The notes: a model not told the origin generated them from the letters alone. Positions 1 through 5,229 are shown, numbered from the stretch's first letter. The stretch: DNA of 5,996 nt from an uncultured Dorea sp. (GCA_948468495.1 CAOKJI010000135.1:1-5996), one strand, 5' to 3'. Numbers and translations: made by a program.

Positions 1-148
1 GCCGGTGAACCGCGTCGCGGAAAGGTGTGCGGGAAATTCCAAGTTCTTTGGAAAGCCTGGTCTCAGAATATATCGTATTATAGGAAAGCTTCTGGCTGGC
101 AATTAGACTCTTTAAATGTTCATAGGCCTGTTCATTGAGAGAAATCAT
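1..148 (-). CDS. GntR-family transcriptional regulator, N-terminal part only
   Basis: Reading leftwards from ATG at 148, 49 codons are present before the window edge cuts the gene. The product begins MISLNEQAYEHLKSLI and continues through a winged helix-turn-helix: ETRLSKELGISRTPFRDAVHR at about residues 29-49 is the typical GntR recognition region (S/E-xx-LA-xx-LGVSRTPVR-x-A-xx-L). The effector-binding half, which would tell FCD/FadR from UTRA/HutC types, lies outside the window; the short spacing and the SRTPFRDA form suit the FadR/FCD group better. An AGGAGG at 156-161, seven bases before the ATG, fixes the start; an ATG four bases upstream is in another frame and meets a stop after seven codons. 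It is probably a ligand-responsive DNA-binding protein, and the GTATAC-core palindrome at 1134-1147 is a candidate target. The regulator class is certain; the ligand is unknown. Confidence 0.9.
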   Translation of the reverse strand, partial: MISLNEQAYEHLKSLIASQKLSYNTIYSETRLSKELGISRTPFRDAVHR

Positions 149-170
149 CGTTCATCCTCCTCTTAGGTCT

Positions 171-179
171 ATTTTACCA
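171..179 (-). promoter_or_regulatory. Candidate extended -10 promoter of the GntR gene
   Basis: On the minus strand this reads TGGTAAAAT, a TG-N-TAAAAT extended -10 box. The hexamer 17 bases upstream is a poor -35 (about 3 of 6), which is tolerated in extended -10 promoters. Transcription would start around 164, leaving a very short leader with the AGGAGG at 156-161. This rests on pattern alone. I see no copy of the GTATAC-type operator here, so there is no visible autoregulation. Confidence 0.35.
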
Positions 180-322
180 TATCTTTTCACTAATTCCCAC
201 AGAAATTAAACAAATGCTCACATTCACACGTTGCCATGCATCCGGAAGAAGTTGTCAGCGGCAGGTTCTGTAGGTATGTAGCGTTTTTCTTTCATTCAAT
301 GAGTCTCTTAAATACCTTGCTT

Positions 323-352
323 CCTACGCCGCAGTTTGTAGACCGGCGCAGG
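323..352 (-). other. Stem-loop 22 bases past the end of the repeat-protein gene
   Basis: On the minus-strand RNA, CCTGCGCCG (352-344) pairs with CGGCGUAGG (331-323) over nine base pairs including one G-U, with a 12-base loop. It lies just downstream of the stop codon at 374-376. No run of U follows, so it is not a canonical intrinsic terminator. It may mark the transcript 3' end or stabilise the mRNA. The rest of 149-373 holds only the upstream elements of the GntR gene; I see no gene in it. Confidence 0.35.
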
Positions 353-373
353 CGAAGTTGGAATTGTAACAGT

Positions 374-859
374 TTATCTACCGCGTCCGCCCCGGTAACC
401 ACCTCCGCCGCCATTACCGCCGCCGTTTCCAGCGCCATAGCAATTGCCGCCGCCGTTACCGCCGCAATAACCATTGCCACCGCCGTAGCCTCCGCCATTT
501 CCAGTAGCATAGTTGTCGCAGATGCCGTCTCCGTTATCATCCACATAGTTGCCACCGCCGCCAGCGCCATTTCCGGCCGTACCCCAATTATCACAGATAC
601 CATCGCCGTTATTGTCGACATAGTTGCCGCCACCGCCAGCACCAGCTCCGTATCCTGCCGAAGAGCCGCGGTAATCGCAGATACCGTCGCCGTTCGTATC
701 GGTGTAGAAGCAGTCGCTTCCGGCGTAGTCGCAGATGCCGTCTCCATTTTTATCTATAATATTCTGAGGCTGCATCGGGCAGGGCGCAAAGTTGGTGCTG
801 GGTTCAATAGACAGCAGTAATGCGGCTGCCAGGGTTCCGGTTAACATTCCTCTTATCAT
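374..859 (-). CDS. Predicted exported protein with four DxNGDGICD calcium-loop repeats and a Gly/Asn-rich tail
   Basis: 161 residues. An in-frame ATG at 877 lies in the ribosome site, so the start is taken as ATG at 859, eight bases after AAGGAGG (868-874). Residues 1-18 (MIRGMLTGTLAAALLLS) form a short hydrophobic stretch after one Arg, consistent with an export signal; Cys27 is not in a lipobox. Four nine-residue motifs, D-x-N-G-D-G-I-C-D, start at residues 36, 54, 82 and 107. They match the DxNxDGxxD calcium loop of EF-hand, dockerin and thrombospondin type 3 repeats, but each has Cys at position 8. From about 118 to the end the chain is Gly/Asn/Tyr-rich with two more Cys and ends RGGRGR. 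Similar small uncharacterised proteins occur, as I recall, in gut Clostridia. The likely role is a secreted or surface, metal-binding, perhaps disulfide-linked protein; no function is known. It is transcribed away from the sugar-acid genes and need not belong to their pathway. Composition is far more G+C-rich than its flanks because of the Gly codons. Confidence 0.8.
   Translation of the reverse strand: MIRGMLTGTLAAALLLSIEPSTNFAPCPMQPQNIIDKNGDGICDYAGSDCFYTDTNGDGICDYRGSSAGYGAGAGGGGNYVDNNGDGICDNWGTAGNGAGGGGNYVDDNGDGICDNYATGNGGGYGGGNGYCGGNGGGNCYGAGNGGGNGGGGGYRGGRGR
515..754 (-). repeat. Four calcium-loop motif copies, the last two in a 75-bp tandem repeat
   Basis: The nine-codon D-x-N-G-D-G-I-C-D units lie at 728-754, 674-700, 590-616 and 515-541 (protein order 1 to 4). 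Unit spacing is 18, 28 and 25 residues. Units 3 and 4 sit in longer near-copies: each is preceded by a Gly run and N-Y-V and followed by N and an aromatic residue, with a 75-base period. The DNA of the copies differs at many third codon positions while the protein is kept, which suggests older duplication with selection on the protein. Confidence 0.85.
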
Positions 860-867
860 TTTGGTTT

Positions 868-874
868 CCTCCTT
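868..874 (-). promoter_or_regulatory. Ribosome binding site that decides the repeat-protein start
   Basis: AAGGAGG on the minus strand, eight bases before ATG at 859. An in-frame ATG at 877-875 adjoins this motif on its upstream side and has no ribosome site of its own, so the shorter reading is preferred. Confidence 0.8.
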
Positions 875-900
875 CATGTTAACAATTATTATGCTGTTCT

Positions 901-927
901 ATCATATAATACGAATCAGGACAGCAA
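901..927 (-). promoter_or_regulatory. Candidate promoter of the repeat-protein gene
   Basis: On the minus strand TATGAT (906-901) is a good -10 box inside TATTATATGATAG. The best -35 is TTGCTG (927-922) at a short 15-base spacing, so the match is imperfect. It would give a leader of about 35 bases. No operator-like dyad is seen over it apart from the 8-bp palindrome TGTTAACA at 877-884 in the leader. Confidence 0.35.
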
Positions 928-1130
928 ATCCTTGCAATAAATTAAAATTTTTTCCAATTATTTCCGACAGGGCAGCGCGGCCACATAGACGGGAATTTTC
1001 AGCGATATTATGTCGTATAAAATGAGTTTGAGCATGTTAATTAAATAACTAACAAACCCAGTGTTTATAGGGATTTTTACCAATTTTGAAGCGTGTTTTT
1101 TAGTGAAAACAGAGAAAGAAATTTTAGGGA

Positions 1131-1159
1131 TTGACCGGTATACCGGTATGCAGTACAAT
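1131..1159 (+). promoter_or_regulatory. Sigma-A type promoter P1 of the dehydrogenase-kinase genes
   Basis: TTGACC (1131-1136) and TACAAT (1154-1159) are separated by exactly 17 bases; each box matches consensus at five of six positions. Transcription is expected near 1166, giving a leader of about 100 bases before the dehydrogenase ATG. The spacer is filled by a perfect palindrome that touches the -35 box, so a bound repressor would block polymerase. No second promoter is seen before the downstream kinase, so P1 probably drives both genes. Confidence 0.8.
1134..1147. promoter_or_regulatory. Perfect 14-bp palindromic operator candidate ACCGGTATACCGGT
   Basis: The sequence is its own reverse complement over 14 bases, and is also seen as a tandem repeat of ACCGGTAT (1134-1141 and 1142-1149). 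The GTA-TAC core fits the general GntR-family operator pattern (GT and AC half-sites around a short centre). It overlaps the last three bases of the -35 box and the spacer. The GntR gene at the left edge is the natural candidate ligand-sensing repressor, but no binding can be shown from sequence. Confidence 0.6.
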
Positions 1160-1186
1160 GAAATCAGAAAGAAACAAAGCAACAGA

Positions 1187-1236
1187 AAATGACAGTATAA
1201 ACGGTGGATATGAACACAAATAAACAACTGTCATTT
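1187..1236 (+). promoter_or_regulatory. Perfect 10-bp inverted repeat in the P1 leader
   Basis: AAATGACAGT (1187-1196) and ACTGTCATTT (1227-1236) are exact reverse complements separated by 30 bases. In RNA this makes a 10-bp stem ending 14 bases before the AAGGAG ribosome site. In DNA the half-sites are centred 40 bp apart, close to four helical turns, which would also suit a regulator bound twice on one face. Which role is real, if any, cannot be told from sequence. Confidence 0.5.
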
Positions 1237-1269
1237 ATCAAATCAAAGAAAAGGAGATGTGCAGTATGA
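1210..1269 (+). other. Possible 19-codon leader reading frame overlapping the dehydrogenase start
   Basis: ATG at 1210 opens a short frame coding for MNTNKQLSFIKSKKRRCAV; its TGA (1267-1269) overlaps the dehydrogenase ATG (1266-1268) as ATGA, the arrangement used in translational coupling. The 3' arm of the inverted repeat lies within it. The only upstream purine-rich motif, GGTGG at 1203-1207, is just two bases from the ATG, which is too close for normal initiation. It may be chance. Confidence 0.2.
1251..1256 (+). promoter_or_regulatory. Ribosome binding site that decides the dehydrogenase start
   Basis: AAGGAG is followed directly by an in-frame ATG at 1257 and, nine bases on, by ATG at 1266. 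Only the second has usable spacing, and it places the Rossmann beta strand right at the N-terminus, as is usual in this family. Confidence 0.85.
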
Positions 1270-2153
1270 AATTAGGATTTATTGGACTGGGTATCATGGG
1301 AAGGCCGATGGCAAAGAATTTGCTGAAGGCAGGAGTGGAGCTTCTGGTTGCGGATTTGAACAAGGAAGCTGTAGCAGACGTGGTAGCAGCCGGAGCGAAG
1401 GAGGCTTCTTATACGGAGATTGGCGAACAGTGCGAGAGAATTATTATCATGGTTCCAAGCGGAGCGATTTCCAAGTCTATTCTGTTCGGCGAGGGCGGCG
1501 TTGCTTCTACTGTAAAAAAAGGAGCCGTTGTCTGTGATATGAGTTCTGTTACTCCGGTGGAGTCTCAGGAGTGTTACGAGGGCTTGAAAAAGCTTGGCGT
1601 TGGTTTTGTGGATGCGCCGGTATCCGGCGGGGAGCCGGGAGCAGTGGCTGGTTCTCTCGCTATTATGGCAGGCGGGGATCAGGAAGACTTTGACGCGATG
1701 AAGGAATATTTTGATATTCTTGGTAATTCTGCTCTGTTAATCGGGCCTTCCGGAAGCGGAAGCGTTACTAAGCTGGCGAACCAGATTATTGTAAATAATA
1801 ATATTGCAGTAGTTTCGGAGGCATTTGTTCTTGCGGCGAAAGCGGGCGCAGATCCGGAGAAGGTATATCAGGCAATCCGCGGCGGACTTGCGGGAAGCGC
1901 TGTGCTGGACGCTAAGATTCCGATGATTATTGAGCGGAATTTCAAACCGGGCGGACCAATCCGTATTAATCATAAGGATATCAAGAATGTGGTAAATACG
2001 GCGCATGCTATTGACGTGCCGATTCCTTATACAGCGCAGCTTTACGAGATTCTTCAGACACTGAAGATTCATGGTCATATGGAAGACGACCATGGCGGAA
2101 TCGTACAGTATTTTGAGAAACTTGCCGACGTAGAGGTTAAGAAAGTGGATTAA
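1266..2153 (+). CDS. garR: Beta-hydroxyacid dehydrogenase, GarR/LtnD type (2-hydroxy-3-oxopropionate reductase family)
   Basis: 295 residues, the usual length of the family. The N-terminal Rossmann fold opens GFIGLGIMGRPMAKNLL (4-20) with the GxGxMG dinucleotide motif; Asp30 at the end of the second strand (VADLNKE) favours NAD(H) over NADP(H). DAPVSGGEPGA (116-126) carries the Ser-Gly-Gly substrate loop, KLANQ holds the presumed catalytic Lys169, and YQAIRGGLAGS (201-211) with FKPG and HKD (236-238) match GarR closely. Tartronate semialdehyde reductases and L-threonate dehydrogenases share this scaffold, so the substrate is not decided by motifs. Next to two four-carbon acid kinases, oxidation of a tetronate such as L-threonate is at least as likely as tartronate semialdehyde reduction. 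It is first in the P1 transcript, with the kinase following after 79 bases. The garR symbol marks the family resemblance, not a proven substrate. Confidence 0.9.
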   Translation: MKLGFIGLGIMGRPMAKNLLKAGVELLVADLNKEAVADVVAAGAKEASYTEIGEQCERIIIMVPSGAISKSILFGEGGVASTVKKGAVVCDMSSVTPVESQECYEGLKKLGVGFVDAPVSGGEPGAVAGSLAIMAGGDQEDFDAMKEYFDILGNSALLIGPSGSGSVTKLANQIIVNNNIAVVSEAFVLAAKAGADPEKVYQAIRGGLAGSAVLDAKIPMIIERNFKPGGPIRINHKDIKNVVNTAHAIDVPIPYTAQLYEILQTLKIHGHMEDDHGGIVQYFEKLADVEVKKVD

Positions 2154-2177
2154 TTCAGTTAGGCTTAAGAAGACAGC

Positions 2178-2202
2178 CTGGCAGGCGGCATATTCCTGCC
2201 AG
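2178..2202 (+). other. Intercistronic stem-loop between dehydrogenase and kinase
   Basis: CTGGCAGG (2178-2185) and CCTGCCAG (2195-2202) form a perfect 8-bp stem with a nine-base loop. A second register is possible: CCTGGC (2177-2182) with GCCAGG (2202-2207). No U run follows, so this is not an intrinsic terminator and read-through into the kinase is expected. It probably tunes mRNA stability or the dose of the two products. Confidence 0.6.
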
Positions 2203-2214
2203 CCAGGTATAAAA

Positions 2215-2221
2215 AAGGAGG
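2215..2221 (+). promoter_or_regulatory. Ribosome binding site of the long-form kinase
   Basis: AAGGAGG lies 11 bases before ATG at 2233, slightly long spacing. A TTG at 2224 is in frame but only two bases away, too close to be used, so the ATG is preferred and the protein starts MALHAEV. Confidence 0.7.
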
Positions 2222-2232
2222 TCTTGGTAAAG

Positions 2233-3657
2233 ATGGCGTTACATGCAGAGGTATTATCTACCTATAAGAAGATTGACGAGGCGTATGTGGATGAGTTGTT
2301 AAATAAGGAAATAGCGGCAAACAACAAGAAAATTGTGGTTTTGGACGACGATCCTACCGGAGTTCAGACGGTGCATGACATTTCTGTATATACCAATTGG
2401 GAGAAGGACAGTATCCGTCAGGGATTTGAGGAGGAGAATCACCTGTTCTATGTGCTGACCAATTCCAGAGGATTTACGACAGAGCAGACAACGAAAGCTC
2501 ACAATGAGATTGCAGCGGTTGTGGATGAAGTGGCGAAGGAAACGGGGAAGGAGTACATTTTCATCAGCAGAAGCGACAGTACGCTTCGGGGACATTTTCC
2601 GCTGGAGACGGAGATTCTGAAGGAGAACTATGAGAAAAATACAGGCAAGACCATAGACGGAGAGATTCTGTGTCCGTTTTTTAAAGAAGGCGGCCGTTTT
2701 ACCCTGGATAATGTTCATTATGTGAAATATGGCGACGAGCTGGTTCCTGCCAATGAGACGGAATTTGCGAAAGATAAGACATTTGGTTATAGTGCGAATA
2801 CGATGCCGGAGTATGTGGAGGAGAAAACAAAAGGCGCATACCGGGCTTCGGATGTGACATGTATTTCTCTGGAAGATATTCATAATGTGGATATTGACAA
2901 GATTGAATCGCAGCTTATGGCTGTGAAGGATTTCAATAAGATTGTGGTAAATGCAGTAGATTATGTGGATGTGAAGGTGTTCTGTGTTGCTCTGTACCGG
3001 GCTATGGCTAAGGGCAAGGTATTTATGTTCCGCACTGCGGCTGCAATCGTGAAGGTGATGGGCGGCGTGTCTGACCAGCCGCTGCTTACCAGAGAGCAGA
3101 TGGTAGTGAAAGAGACGGCTAACGGAGGAATCGTGGTAGTTGGTTCTCATACTGATAAGACGACAAAGCAGGTAGAATGTCTGAAGGAACTTACGGATAT
3201 TGAATTTATCGAGCTGGATGCTACGCTGGTCAAAGACGATGCCGCATTTGAGGCTGAGGTGAAGAGATGTCTGGCTGCGGAAGAAGCATGTATTCGGGCA
3301 GGAAAGACCGTATGCTGTTATACAACAAGAGCCCTGATTACTGCAGATACGGGAGACAAAGAGGATGAGCTGCGGCTTTCCGTTAAGATTTCCGACGCGG
3401 TTCAGTCTCTGGTTGGACGGCTTGGTATTACGCCCAGCTTCGTCATTGCCAAGGGAGGGATTACTTCAAGCGACGTAGGAACCAAAGCGCTGGCAGTAAA
3501 GAAGGCGAACGTACTGGGGCAGATTCGGCCGGGGATTCCTGTGTGGCAGACAGGAGAAGAAAGTAAGTTCCCGATGACGCCGTATATTATCTTTCCCGGT
3601 AATGTAGGAGAGATTACAACCTTAAAGGAAGCAGTTGAGGTGCTGACGAACAAGTAA
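2233..3657 (+). CDS. Four-carbon acid sugar kinase family protein, long form (DUF1537)
   Basis: 474 residues. Family members transfer phosphate from ATP to a hydroxyl of a tetronate or oxo-tetronate (OtnK, DtnK, LtnK types). An N-terminal extension of about 32 residues leads into the substrate domain: VVLDDDPTGVQTV (35-47) is the DD-x-TG signature in the DDDPTG form, TNSRG (76-80) and SRSDSTLRGH (112-121) are the other acid-binding motifs, and FRTAA (266-270) closes this half. The C-terminal nucleotide domain carries GSHTDKTTKQ (304-313), FVIAKGGITSSDVGTKAL (403-420) and IIFPGNVGE (452-460), the Gly loops expected at ATP. All the main motifs are intact, so it should be active. It differs clearly from the shorter kinase downstream, so the two are old paralogues rather than a fresh duplication. 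With the dehydrogenase just upstream on the same transcript, it may phosphorylate an oxo acid made by that enzyme; the exact substrate is unknown. Confidence 0.92.
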   Translation: MALHAEVLSTYKKIDEAYVDELLNKEIAANNKKIVVLDDDPTGVQTVHDISVYTNWEKDSIRQGFEEENHLFYVLTNSRGFTTEQTTKAHNEIAAVVDEVAKETGKEYIFISRSDSTLRGHFPLETEILKENYEKNTGKTIDGEILCPFFKEGGRFTLDNVHYVKYGDELVPANETEFAKDKTFGYSANTMPEYVEEKTKGAYRASDVTCISLEDIHNVDIDKIESQLMAVKDFNKIVVNAVDYVDVKVFCVALYRAMAKGKVFMFRTAAAIVKVMGGVSDQPLLTREQMVVKETANGGIVVVGSHTDKTTKQVECLKELTDIEFIELDATLVKDDAAFEAEVKRCLAAEEACIRAGKTVCCYTTRALITADTGDKEDELRLSVKISDAVQSLVGRLGITPSFVIAKGGITSSDVGTKALAVKKANVLGQIRPGIPVWQTGEESKFPMTPYIIFPGNVGEITTLKEAVEVLTNK

Positions 3658-3660
3658 TTG

Positions 3661-3731
3661 TTAAAATAAACAAAATCAAACATTAATTTTTAGTAATTGT
3701 TCCAAAAAATTAGAATATAAAATAGTTTCAA
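3661..3731 (+). promoter_or_regulatory. Very A+T-rich stretch upstream of promoter P2
   Basis: Only 21 of the 120 bases at 3661-3780 are G or C, much lower than in the genes around it. The A/T runs directly before the -35 box resemble an UP element that would strengthen P2. I see no intrinsic terminator for the upstream kinase here, so some read-through is possible. Confidence 0.45.
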
Positions 3732-3760
3732 TTGACAAAATATAACATCAGAAGTACAAT
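3732..3760 (+). promoter_or_regulatory. Sigma-A type promoter P2 of the second kinase and pdxA homologue
   Basis: A perfect TTGACA (3732-3737) and TACAAT (3755-3760) are spaced by 17 bases. The -10 hexamer and spacing equal those of P1, and the early transcribed bases are also alike (CAGAAA-G/C-AAACAAA starting six bases after each -10). Unlike P1, its spacer has no palindrome, so the two transcripts may be controlled differently. Confidence 0.8.
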
Positions 3761-3797
3761 AATAACAGAAACAAACAAAAAAGTGTTTATGAGATGA

Positions 3798-3803
3798 AAG
3801 GAG
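3798..3803 (+). promoter_or_regulatory. Ribosome binding site that decides the short-form kinase start
   Basis: AAGGAG sits eight bases before ATG at 3812. An in-frame ATG at 3794 overlaps the upstream side of this motif and cannot use it, so the protein starts MPQCVVIADD. Confidence 0.8.
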
Positions 3804-3811
3804 CTTTAACC

Positions 3812-5116
3812 ATGCCGCAGTGTGTAGTGATTGCAGACGATCTGACGGGGGCGAATGCGACCGGCGTACTTCTGAAGAAGATGGATTATCAGGCTTATAC
3901 GGTGATGAATTCGGAGCGCATTGAACCTTCAGCGATTTCGGACTGTGATTGTGTATTGTATCCTACGGACAGCAGGGGAGTGGATTCGCAGATTGCGTAC
4001 GACAGAGTGCGAGGTATCTGTGAACTGCTAAAAGATGATGAGGTGAAGGTGTATTCCAAGCGGATTGACAGTACCCTTCGGGGGAATTTAGGGAGCGAGA
4101 CAGACGCCATGCTGGATTGTCTCGGTGAAGATTATGTAGCGATTGTGGCGCCCTGTTTCCCGTCTTCCGGCAGGATTGTGATTGGAGGATATATGCTTGT
4201 GAACGGACTTCCGCTTCATAAGACGGATATCGCCATTGATCCAAAGACTCCGGTGAAGGTGTCCGAAGCCGCGGTTCTATTTAAGGAGCAGAGCAAATAT
4301 CAGGTATCTTCCATTTATATGAAAGATATGATGCATGGGGCGCATTATCTGTCCTATCTGCTGAATACATATGTTGCAGAGGGCAGCAGGATTATTGTGT
4401 GCGATTGTGTAACGCAGGAAGATTTGGATTTGATTGCGGATGCGGTCATTGCAAGTAAGATGAAGACTGTAGCGGTGGACCCGGGAGTATTTACAGCAAC
4501 CCTTGCCAGAAAGCTGATTGTTCCTACAGAGCGGGAGACAAAGAGCAGGATTTTGGCGGTGGTAGGAAGTGTGAATCCCCATACGCAGAAACAGATGGAG
4601 GAGTTATGGCTGTCCCAGAAGACCTACAATGTCTTTGTTAAGACGAAGGAACTTTTAGAGGATGAAGACAGAAGAAAGGCGGAGATTGAACGGGTAGTCG
4701 GGGAAATCTTAAGCAAATGCAGCCGGAATGTAGTGTCTACGGTGACCGGCGACGGCATTTATCCTGAGAACCGGATTGACTTCACACCTTATATGGAGCG
4801 CTATGACGCGTCGATGGATGAGGTTACGGGACTGATTAATACCGGGCTTGCTGAGATTACTTACCGGATTTTCAAGGCGGAGCCTTCGTTCCGGGGATTA
4901 TACACCAGCGGCGGGGATGTGACGGTGTCTGTGTGCGAGCGGTTTCAGACTGCGGGATTAAGTCTTGCGGACGAGGTACTGCCGCTGGCGGCTTACGGTC
5001 AGTTTCTAAAGGGTGAATTTGAGGGCGTACATATCATTACCAAAGGCGGAAGCCAGGGCGGAAACGATGCAATCAACCGCTGTATCACGTATCTGAGAGA
5101 GAAGCTGTACATTTAA
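3812..5116 (+). CDS. Four-carbon acid sugar kinase family protein, short form (DUF1537; DtnK-like)
   Basis: 434 residues, the normal size for OtnK/DtnK-type kinases. The start of the substrate domain reads VVIADDLTGANATG (5-18), the classic ADD-x-TGA signature, followed by PTDSRG (51-56), KRIDSTLRGNLG (83-94) and APCFPSSGR (113-121). The nucleotide domain has VGSVNPHTQKQ (251-261), LYTSGGDVTVSVC (363-375) and IITKGGSQGG (408-417), where ATP is expected to bind. All key motifs are present. It is followed after 113 bases by a PdxA homologue, the gene pair known for D-threonate or D-erythronate use: the kinase makes the 4-phosphate and PdxA2 oxidises and decarboxylates it to dihydroxyacetone phosphate. 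D-threonate or D-erythronate kinase activity is therefore the best guess, from context rather than from substrate residues. It has its own promoter P2 and so is separable from the upstream pair. Confidence 0.92.
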   Translation: MPQCVVIADDLTGANATGVLLKKMDYQAYTVMNSERIEPSAISDCDCVLYPTDSRGVDSQIAYDRVRGICELLKDDEVKVYSKRIDSTLRGNLGSETDAMLDCLGEDYVAIVAPCFPSSGRIVIGGYMLVNGLPLHKTDIAIDPKTPVKVSEAAVLFKEQSKYQVSSIYMKDMMHGAHYLSYLLNTYVAEGSRIIVCDCVTQEDLDLIADAVIASKMKTVAVDPGVFTATLARKLIVPTERETKSRILAVVGSVNPHTQKQMEELWLSQKTYNVFVKTKELLEDEDRRKAEIERVVGEILSKCSRNVVSTVTGDGIYPENRIDFTPYMERYDASMDEVTGLINTGLAEITYRIFKAEPSFRGLYTSGGDVTVSVCERFQTAGLSLADEVLPLAAYGQFLKGEFEGVHIITKGGSQGGNDAINRCITYLREKLYI

Positions 5117-5138
5117 GGTAACGTGAGATTATCATTTA

Positions 5139-5180
5139 CCCCAAAACATTGTTTTCTATTCGGGGAAGAGTCTGATTCCC
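5139..5180 (+). other. Overlapping, mutually exclusive weak hairpins before the pdxA homologue
   Basis: CCCC-AAAAC (5139-5147) can pair with GTTTT (5151-5155) and, past a six-base bulge, GGGG (5162-5165). Alternatively GGGAA (5163-5167) pairs with TTCCC (5176-5180). The two forms share the G run and exclude each other. A T run at 5201-5206 is too far from the second stem for a classic terminator. The 113-base gap has only a weak -10-like TACTAT at 5196-5201, so the pdxA homologue is probably read from P2. Confidence 0.3.
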
Positions 5181-5229
5181 TGTCAACGGAAAGAATACTA
5201 TTTTTTATCAAAAGAAAGGATGGAACATT

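Larger units (their letters stand above)
860..1265. other. Divergent intergenic region
   Basis: This 406-base gap separates the minus-strand repeat-protein gene from the plus-strand sugar-acid genes. It holds the weak minus-strand promoter at 901-927, the strong plus-strand promoter at 1131-1159 with its palindrome, and a plus-strand leader with an inverted repeat. Between about 930 and 1130 I see only A+T-rich sequence with a small G+C-rich patch near 967-992, no convincing terminator and no gene with a ribosome site. A hydrophobic 89-codon minus-strand frame across 958-1227 lacks a ribosome site and overlaps the promoter, so it is not called. Confidence 0.7.

Noticed and set aside
292..747. 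Minus-strand 151-codon frame overlapping the repeat-protein gene in another frame
   Set aside because: It starts inside the repeat region without a ribosome site, and its Ala/Thr-rich product is a frame shadow. The overlapping frame has a signal-like start and clear motifs.
236..820. Long plus-strand open frame of 194 codons rich in Ala/Val/Ile opposite the repeat-protein gene
   Set aside because: It is the complement of Gly/Asn-rich repeat codons, which leaves several frames open. It has no ribosome site, and its low-complexity product is expected from the antisense of repeats.
1053..1078. Possible terminator CCC...GGGATTTTT in the divergent region
   Set aside because: The stem is only three base pairs and there is no gene upstream on the plus strand for it to end.
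1084..1100. Possible catabolite repression (cre) site around TTGAAGCGTGTTTT
   Set aside because: It fails the cre consensus at several fixed positions and lacks the dyad symmetry; it also lies well upstream of the -35.
958..1227. Hydrophobic 89-codon minus-strand frame in the divergent intergenic region
   Set aside because: It has no ribosome site and covers promoter P1, the palindrome and most of the leader inverted repeat. Its Phe/Ile/Leu richness follows from A+T-rich DNA.
2299..3150. 283-codon antisense frame inside the long-form kinase
   Set aside because: It lies wholly opposite a well-supported gene, is His/Arg/Leu-rich as typical of antisense frames, and resembles no family.
5173..5201. 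Separate promoter for the pdxA homologue with TACTAT at 5196-5201
   Set aside because: No acceptable -35 is found at 16-18 bases upstream; read-through from P2 explains expression more simply.
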